In this document: one piece after another, positions 58,058 through 64,000 of the stretch
Layout: the number at the start of each line of letters is the position of its first letter
Position numbering within the stretch: the first letter of the stretch is position 1
Assembly (NCBI GenBank): GCA_002007465.1
Contig: LNAC01000852.1
Coordinates: 310,001 to 374,000, forward strand
Length of the DNA: 64,000 bases
Origin: Ailurus styani
Taxonomy: Eukaryota; Chordata; Mammalia; Carnivora; Ailuridae
Direction of reading: 5' to 3'
Notes under the pieces: model-generated
Seen by the model: the letters and a program-made list of their open reading frames with translations, nothing else
The model's database searches: none
Told to the model about the DNA's origin: nothing
Position numbers and translations under genes: made by a program

Positions 58058-58667
58058 GTCAAAGAGAAACAAAACCAGACACTAGTTAAAGGCCCCAGGA
58101 CTGATGTTATTTAGTGCTATTGCAATGGGGAAAAGACCTCCATATCACCTAAGCTCAACTCCCCGGAAGGAAAAGGCAGGAGGCCTTTTAGTAAGCGGGG
58201 TGAGCTAAAGGAAAACACTGAAGGATGTCCCGGGGTATGATGACCACCTGTGTCCGTTAACTGGTGCTTGTCCAAGTTGGGCTCCTTCCCTCCCACAGAG
58301 ACTGGGAGATGGGGGGGGGCACATCCTTCCTGGTGGTCACATTTCAAAGGAAAGTCTCCCAGGTTCTTGAAAAAGACATTCTTGAGTTGTAAAAACATAT
58401 ATATATTCCAGAAAGGACAGGAGAAAGGATTTACAATTGCAAGTTTTCTGAAGTAAATGTTCTACAGAAAGGGAAGTCAGCAGCTTATGAGGTCTTGGCT
58501 GGAACAAACAGTAAATTCTTTTGACAGCCTGAATTTTCCCACACAGGGGCTCAGCCATTTCAGGGACATGCCTTGGGCTTCTGTGCTCCATGCTAGAGTC
58601 TCTTAGCATGGGGAACAGAGGGGCGGGTTGGATGGAGTCTCGTGCTGAGACTTTCACAGTTCTCAAT
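58058..58667 (-). mobile_element. Insertion in an L1 3'UTR, probable solo LTR
   Basis: The L1 3'UTR stops at 'gatgtatactgtcaaag' (58057) and resumes at 'atatatgtgtcaaag' (58680), giving a 13-base near-duplication around a 0.6-kb insert. Read on the minus strand the insert starts TGAGAACTGTGAAAG, LTR-like. No family is assigned, and no open frame in it is meaningful. Confidence 0.5.
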
Positions 58668-58778
58668 ATATGTGTCAAAGATCAAAGTATACACTTTATA
58701 TGTGTACATTTTTTTATTTGTCAGTGATCTGTTTTAGCCTCAATAAAGCTGCTTTTGAAAAGAAAAGAAAGGAAGACA

Positions 58779-58890
58779 GGGGCCCCTGGCTGGCTCAGTT
58801 GGTAGAGCATATGACTCGATCTCAGGGTCATTAGTTCAAGCCCCATGTTGGGCATAGAAATTACTTAAAAAAAAAAAAAGAACAAAAAAA
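58779..58890 (+). mobile_element. CAN SINE, short type
   Basis: 'ggggcccctggctggctcag' to 'gggcatagaaattacttaaa' with a long A-rich tail. Confidence 0.85.
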
Positions 58891-59279
58891 AAGAAAAAGA
58901 AAAAAATATTTAAAAAAGAAAGGAAGATTTAAAAAAATCTTATTGCCCACAACCTCATATGGGGGAGGGAACCAGAAATCAGGCTTCTCTCTTGATAAAG
59001 TTTCTTGACTTTGGGACTGGATATGACCAAGGCAAAGGTTGAACGCCTTTCTCAGGTGCAAACTTTCCTAATCATCTCAGACATAACTTACCGTCTTTGG
59101 AAAGTCCAAGAGCCCCAGGATCCAAACCTTTTTTTAAATTGATCTGATGGACAATTTGATTTTCTCTCTCCCTCTCTCTCTCTTTTTGGACATCAAATGG
59201 AAGGTATGCAATACTTCCTAATAATTTTTCTCCCAACTAGAAAGTTAGCCTAAACCATACTTTAAGAAGTGGTATAAAT

Positions 59280-60360
59280 ACTATCGACTTTCATTTTTTA
59301 AATAGGTAATACATTCACATGGTTCACGTGTTAAATACGGACACAGTGAAAAGTGCCACCTCCTGATCTTCCTCCAACCAGTTCCTAGCCTGAAAGAAGA
59401 TAGTCCGTCATTAGTTTCTTGTATGTCCTTCCAGAGTTTTCTATGTATACGCCCTCTATTCTGTTCATTAAACTCTTGTCTACCATTACCCCAATACCAT
59501 GGTGTTTTAAATGGCATAGCTTTAATAATTCTTGTAATCAAGTTGTGTTATCTCTGCAACTGTGTTCTTTTCCAGACTTGTTTTGGCTTTTCTAGGTCTT
59601 TTGCATTTCCATTTGAATTTTAGAGTCAGCTTGTCCGTGTCTACAAAAAAGCATGCTGAGATCTGGATTGGGATTGCACTGAATTCACACACACACACAC
59701 CCCATGTTGCTTTTCTTTACCTCAAATAAAGAATGCTATGTACAGTTATCGTAGAAGTTATTTTATTTTACTCTTAAAAAGATTTTATTTATTTATTTTA
59801 GAAAGAAAAAAAGAGAAAGTAAGTAGGGGGAGGGACAGAGGAAGAGGGAGAGAGAGAATCCTCAAGCAGATGCTGTGCTAAGCATGGAGTCCGACGTGGG
59901 GCTCAGTCTCACAGCTCTGAGATCATGACCTGAACCAAAATCAAGAGTCAGTAGCTTAATCCACTGATCCATCCAGGTGCCCCAGAAGTTACTTTAAATT
60001 AATATCAAAAGCTAATATATTCATACTGTAACAAATTCAACATGTAGTGAAAAGTAAGTTCCACCCCCACCCCAACTCCCAGTGTCAAAGTTTCTGTCCT
60101 TTAAGGGAAATCTCTGTCACCAGTTTCTTGGAAATACTTCTGGGTTTATTCTCCACATATGTACATCCTCTTCCTCCCCTCCCCACTTCCCGTCTCCATT
60201 CATGGAAACGCATCACACACACACGTGTTCTGCTTCTTACTTTGGTCAGTGTCCAGTGGGTCCTGAGAGAGTTCCCTCCCCACATATGTGAAGCCTTGCT
60301 CCTTTTGATGGCTGCATAGCCCTGTCCTCCATGCTTTAAAGCCATGCATTTAAATGACTC
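59280..60360 (-). mobile_element. Old L1 3' fragments, interrupted by a SINE
   Basis: Reversed L1-like AT-rich phrases on both sides of the SINE at 59769-59983 ('attcacatggttcacgtgtt', 'gaatttt'-rich part, 'aagtttctgtcctttaaggg'). A short CA-run is at 59685. Boundaries are approximate. Confidence 0.5.
59769..59983 (-). mobile_element. CAN SINE
   Basis: Reversed older copy ending 'tccatccaggtgcccc', flanked by AGAAGTTATTTTA / AGAAGTTACTTTA. Confidence 0.9.
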
Positions 60361-60364
60361 ATGC

Positions 60365-61670
60365 TCCATTGACTCAGCTCTGAAGTTGGGGATCACCCTG
60401 GCTTGCCCCTGGCGGCCCTGCTATCAGCTGGATTTATCCACTTCTGTTCCACTTTATCTGATTTGTCATTGGTGAACCCAAGAGATTTATGGAGTTCATT
60501 GAGGATAAGGTCTCTGGTCTCCAAGGCTGCATCTCCAAGACTGCAAAGTAGGATTCCGCTCTACGGACAGCAGACACAAAGAGAGAGCACAGCACAGAGT
60601 TTACAATGAGCCAGCTTCAACTTTGCAGAGTAAGCTGGAGGAGCTCAGCAAGAATAAGAAAACTGGTGATTAGAGAGACAGTGGCAGCTTTGGGAAAAAC
60701 TCTCCGTGCTCAAAAGGCTGCTCTAAGTCTGTGATGACACCCCTCTGTATTTGGGTTCACAGGCAGAGTGTTTGTCTTCTGGAATTTTCTCACCACTCCC
60801 TTTAGAAAGGGTTTTGAAAGTTGTGGAAAAATCGGTGTGTGCAGTCACCGACAGGGCAAAAAGCCAGTCATGGTTATTCATGGCTGTTTTCACAATCGAG
60901 CCATGTTTGGGCTGGGGGTGGGGAGGGGAGAAAACAGGATTGTGTGGAGCATTCTCTATAGCGGAGTGGAGCTCGGTCGTCATCTAAAGAAGGCGAGGTC
61001 GCTTCTGCCTCTGAGCCCCCGCTTTGGCAGTGAGCATCTTTGTAAGGAGCCAGCTGGGTCCCCAGACACAGGCAGTGTTTCTTTGGGCAGAGCAAAGGGA
61101 CAGCTGTTCATTCATGAAGAACACTAGCTGTCTCCGTGAACCGCTATTAACCTGATTCTGCTGAGATACTGGAGTGGCCCTTGGCCTCCTGGTCTGGCGT
61201 CACCATGCGTGTCGCCCCTCGAGTCCCTGCAGTGCCGTGAGATGGGTAGGCCCTGGGTTAGCCCCCCACGGCAATCAGGACCCTAAAGCTAATCGAATCT
61301 ATGAGTGAGGCAGGGTGGCAGTCCACGTCTCTTCTGCCATCATTTTGAAATCGTTGCTGTGTGTATTCTGTAAGATCTAGCCTGGAGCAGCATGCCGTGT
61401 TCGGTCTGGGACTCATTTCTTGGTGGTAAGATTTATATGTTGTCTAGCTTTTATGTTTGTTTGTATGTTACCCAGTGAGTAGCTGTCACAAGAACAGGGA
61501 CCACTTACTTAGTATCTGGAGGCTTGTTTTATTTGGTATCTCCAGGCACGGGGCCGCTCTAGAGAGAAGGGCCCTGAGAATTGTGAATTCCGCGCAGTGC
61601 TTGCCCTTCATGCAAAACTGACATATTTGCACACCAGTAATCAGTATATGCATCAGATTGAGCAAAGTGC
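60365..61670. other. Intergenic, no gene seen
   Basis: Unique sequence. A 119-codon plus frame at 60768-61127 and its neighbours show no family signature. Confidence 0.45.
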
Positions 61671-61673
61671 CAG

Positions 61674-61858
61674 AGCGCCTGGCTGGCTCTGTCCGTTAAG
61701 TGTCTGACTCTGGATTTCAGCTCAGGTCATGATCTCAGGGTTGTCAGATCGAGGCCTGCGTCAGGCTCCCTGCTCAATGGGGAGCCTGCTTCTCCTTCTC
61801 CATCTGCCCCCCTCACTCATGCTCATTCTCGCTCTCTCAAATAAATAAAATCATAAAA
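61674..61858 (+). mobile_element. CAN SINE
   Basis: Diverged full-length copy, 'gagcgcctggctggctctgt' to 'caaataaataaaatcataaa'. Confidence 0.88.
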
Positions 61859-61899
61859 AAGTAACTAAACCCATAAAGCACTATATACTTTGTAATGTG

Positions 61900-62230
61900 C
61901 TTTAATAGAATATGAGTGTCTTTTGCATTTGTTCTCTCACCTGAATCTGTGGACCCTGTGAGGTGTACAATGTTATTAAATAGGGAACTGAGGTCCAGGG
62001 TCCAGGTCACAAGGCTAGTAACAATTACAGTAGTAGCTAATATACACTAGGTGCTTACTATGTGCTCGGCCTTGTTCTAAGTGCTTTGTATATGTGTGAA
62101 CTCATTTAATCCTAGCAACCCCCTAGACGTTGTTTTCTGCAACCAGACCACCAGAAGCGCAGTTGCCCAAGGGCAGATTGGTAAGTGATTGGACCACAAT
62201 GTGAACTCGTGAGTACAGACCCATCCCAGC
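61900..62230 (+). mobile_element. MIR SINE(s)
   Basis: 'aaatagggaactgaggtcca' and, slightly right, 'taggtgcttactatgtgctc' with 'gaactcatttaatcctagca' indicate one or two adjacent old MIR copies. Confidence 0.65.
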
Positions 62231-62612
62231 GCCCTCTCTCCCGAGAGTGACCCCCTGGGCCTTCCTGGGCCACCATAAGTGGCAGGCCCACATCTGTCTG
62301 GTTCACCACTTTCTAGAGCACATGGCAGGTGTCTCCAAAGTCTGGGAATACAGGCAAACACACACAATGTCCTCCAGGTCATCTTCAATTTGTAAGGCAC
62401 AAATGATGATTTACATGTCCAGATGTCACACACACCCTGTTGGTATTCAATGGATGAATGCCCCAGGGATGGAGGAATGAAATCTGGGCCTTTTGATCTT
62501 AACTTTCCATGATACCACCCTCTCTAGATAGTGGAAGTCTATTCCCTGCTATGGTTCTCTTCCCAGGAACGTAGATTTGTGAGGGGCGAGAGCGGATAAT
62601 AGAACTAACTTT

Positions 62613-62798
62613 GGGGTGCCTGGGTGGCTCAGTGGGTTAAAACCTCTGCCTTCGGCTCAGGTCATGATCCCAGGGTCCTGGGATCTAGGCCCGCATCAGG
62701 CTCTCTGCTCAGTGAGGGGAGTCTGCTTCTCCCTCTCCCTCTGCCTACTTGTAATCTCTCTGTCATATAAATAAATAAAATCTTAAAAAAAAAAAAAA
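62613..62798 (+). mobile_element. CAN SINE, full length
   Basis: Flanked by AGAACTAACTTTGG duplications (62601-62614 and 62799-62812). Exact repeat, hence recent. Confidence 0.94.
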
Positions 62799-63054
62799 GA
62801 ACTAACTTTGGATCATCCAAGAAGTGCAGGTCATCCTCTCCTTTAATATTTGATAACAGCATCGGCCCCATTCTGCACGTCTGCAGGAAGTCCAGCCCCG
62901 TCTCTGGGGATTACCGCTTAGGATCCTGGGTGAGTGTGGGAGTCCGCGTGGATCCCTTGGTTGGTGCTCGCCACATCCTGCTAGATGTCCCTCACTTCTA
63001 GCCGTGTCTGGACCACTTTGATGTCCACGTGGTTGCAGCATAGACTTTTGGTTG

Positions 63055-63540
63055 TATACCTTTTGTTTCCTACTGCTGCTATAACCAATCGGTATGAATT
63101 TAGTGGCTTAAAACAAAATGAATTTTGCTTACAGTTCTGTAGGTTTCAGAAGTCTGATGTGAGTTTCACTGGGCTAAAATCAAAGTGTTAGCAGGGCTGT
63201 ACTCCTTCTGGAAGCTCTTTAGGAAATCTGTTCCTTTGCCTTTTCCAGCTTCTAGAACCCCCCGCCCCCCCGCCATTCCTTGGCTCGTGGCCCCTTCTAT
63301 CTTCACAGCCAGCGGCGCTGGTCTCTCTGGTCCTGCTCCTGCAGTCACAGCTCCCTCTGACAACAGCCAGGAAAGATTTGTCTCTTAAGGATTCAAGTGG
63401 TGACACTGGGCGCACCCAGATAATCAGGATAATCTCCCTGTCTCACGACGCTTCATGACAGCTGTGAAGTCCTACCTGCCATGTAAAGTGACATTTAGGA
63501 CACTGATTAGGACACGAACATCTTTGGCAGGGGTGGGAGG
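63055..63540 (-). mobile_element. MaLR (MLT1-type) LTR
   Basis: Reversed MLT1: 'gtttcctactgctgctataa', 'agtggcttaaaacaaaatga', 'tttgccttttccagcttcta', 'gacactgattaggacacgaa'. Confidence 0.75.
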
Positions 63541-64000
63541 GCACTGTTGTGCTGACCGCACGCTGATGTCACTCTGCCCTCCTTCCGCACCTGCAGAGCT
63601 TCTGATTTCTCACTGAATCCACCGGCACCTAAAATACAAGTTACGTTTCCCAGTTTCCCTTTCGGTGTGGTCACGTGAGTATGTTCTGGTCAGTAAGACA
63701 AGTAGAAGCGTGATGTGGAACCTGATGAGGTGTCTTTGTGGGGGGGAGCTTTCTTCCCCTCCTGCCCCCTCCCTGGAACCTGGCATGTGACCGTGGGGGC
63801 TGGCACGCAGGCAGTCACTTCAAGTTGGTAGAACAACAGAGTAAGAGGATCCAGGTTCCCCCTGGTCACGGCGCCCCCTCTCAGGCCTGAACTAGTTATC
63901 TTTGGATTTGGTTTACTTGAGAGAGAAAACTATTTCTATCTTGCTTGAACCTTCTCACTTTCAGATTTCTATCACTTGCCAGTGAATTTGATCCTTATTT
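63541..64000. other. Intergenic, no gene seen
   Basis: Nothing recognised up to the window end. Confidence 0.4.

Noticed and set aside
18100..64000. Search for the genes that follow GOLM1 in human (C9orf153, ISCA1, TUT7)
   Set aside because: No exon of any of these was recognised. The human intergenic distance is larger than the space available here.

Overview
The window is mammalian nuclear DNA from a caniform carnivoran, most likely a mustelid. The evidence is about 35 copies of the carnivore tRNA-Lys-derived SINE (CAN SINE/SINEC), many with the GGGTTAAAGCCTCTGCCTTC head and clear target-site duplications, plus carnivore-type L1 tails. Species assignment from SINE subtype is inference. Nothing prokaryotic is present, and most long open frames here are chance frames in GC-rich DNA or in repeats.

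From 1 to about 17-18 kb the window holds the 5' part of GOLM1 (Golgi membrane protein 1, GP73) on the minus strand. Two coding exons are unmistakable: exon 2 (start codon, transmembrane anchor) at 6587-6735 and exon 3 (RVRR proprotein-convertase site, coiled coil) at 5221-5400. Together they encode residues 1-103. Exon 4 onward is not visible and should lie left of base 1. The promoter and untranslated exon 1 should lie in the CpG island at about 16.93-18.1 kb, which is broken by a 471-base assembly gap (17315-17785). Exon 3 appears to end at a non-canonical GC splice donor.

From 18 to 36 kb is intergenic DNA upstream of GOLM1: L1 tails, SINEs, MaLR LTRs and DNA transposon fossils. A striking event is a 244-base near-perfect copy of 21333-21576 sitting inside another SINE at 19912-20155.

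From about 32.3 to 47.2 kb there is a GC-rich stretch with no recognisable SINE. Inside it are degenerate exons that look like a RALGDS-type Ral guanine nucleotide exchange factor, on the plus strand (best at 42.83-43.20 kb; possible others at 37.98-38.05 and 42.18-42.64 kb). Frame breaks and an in-frame stop mark it as an unprocessed pseudogene fragment. A 0.25-kb inverted repeat (38.5 and 44.6 kb) brackets most of it.

From 47 to 64 kb is ordinary repeat-rich intergenic sequence: L1 fragments including one with a twin-priming inversion, an ERV1-like LTR, MaLR LTRs, and an L1 3'UTR interrupted by a 0.6-kb insertion. No intact protein-coding gene other than the GOLM1 exons is supported. No tRNA, rRNA or CRISPR array is present.
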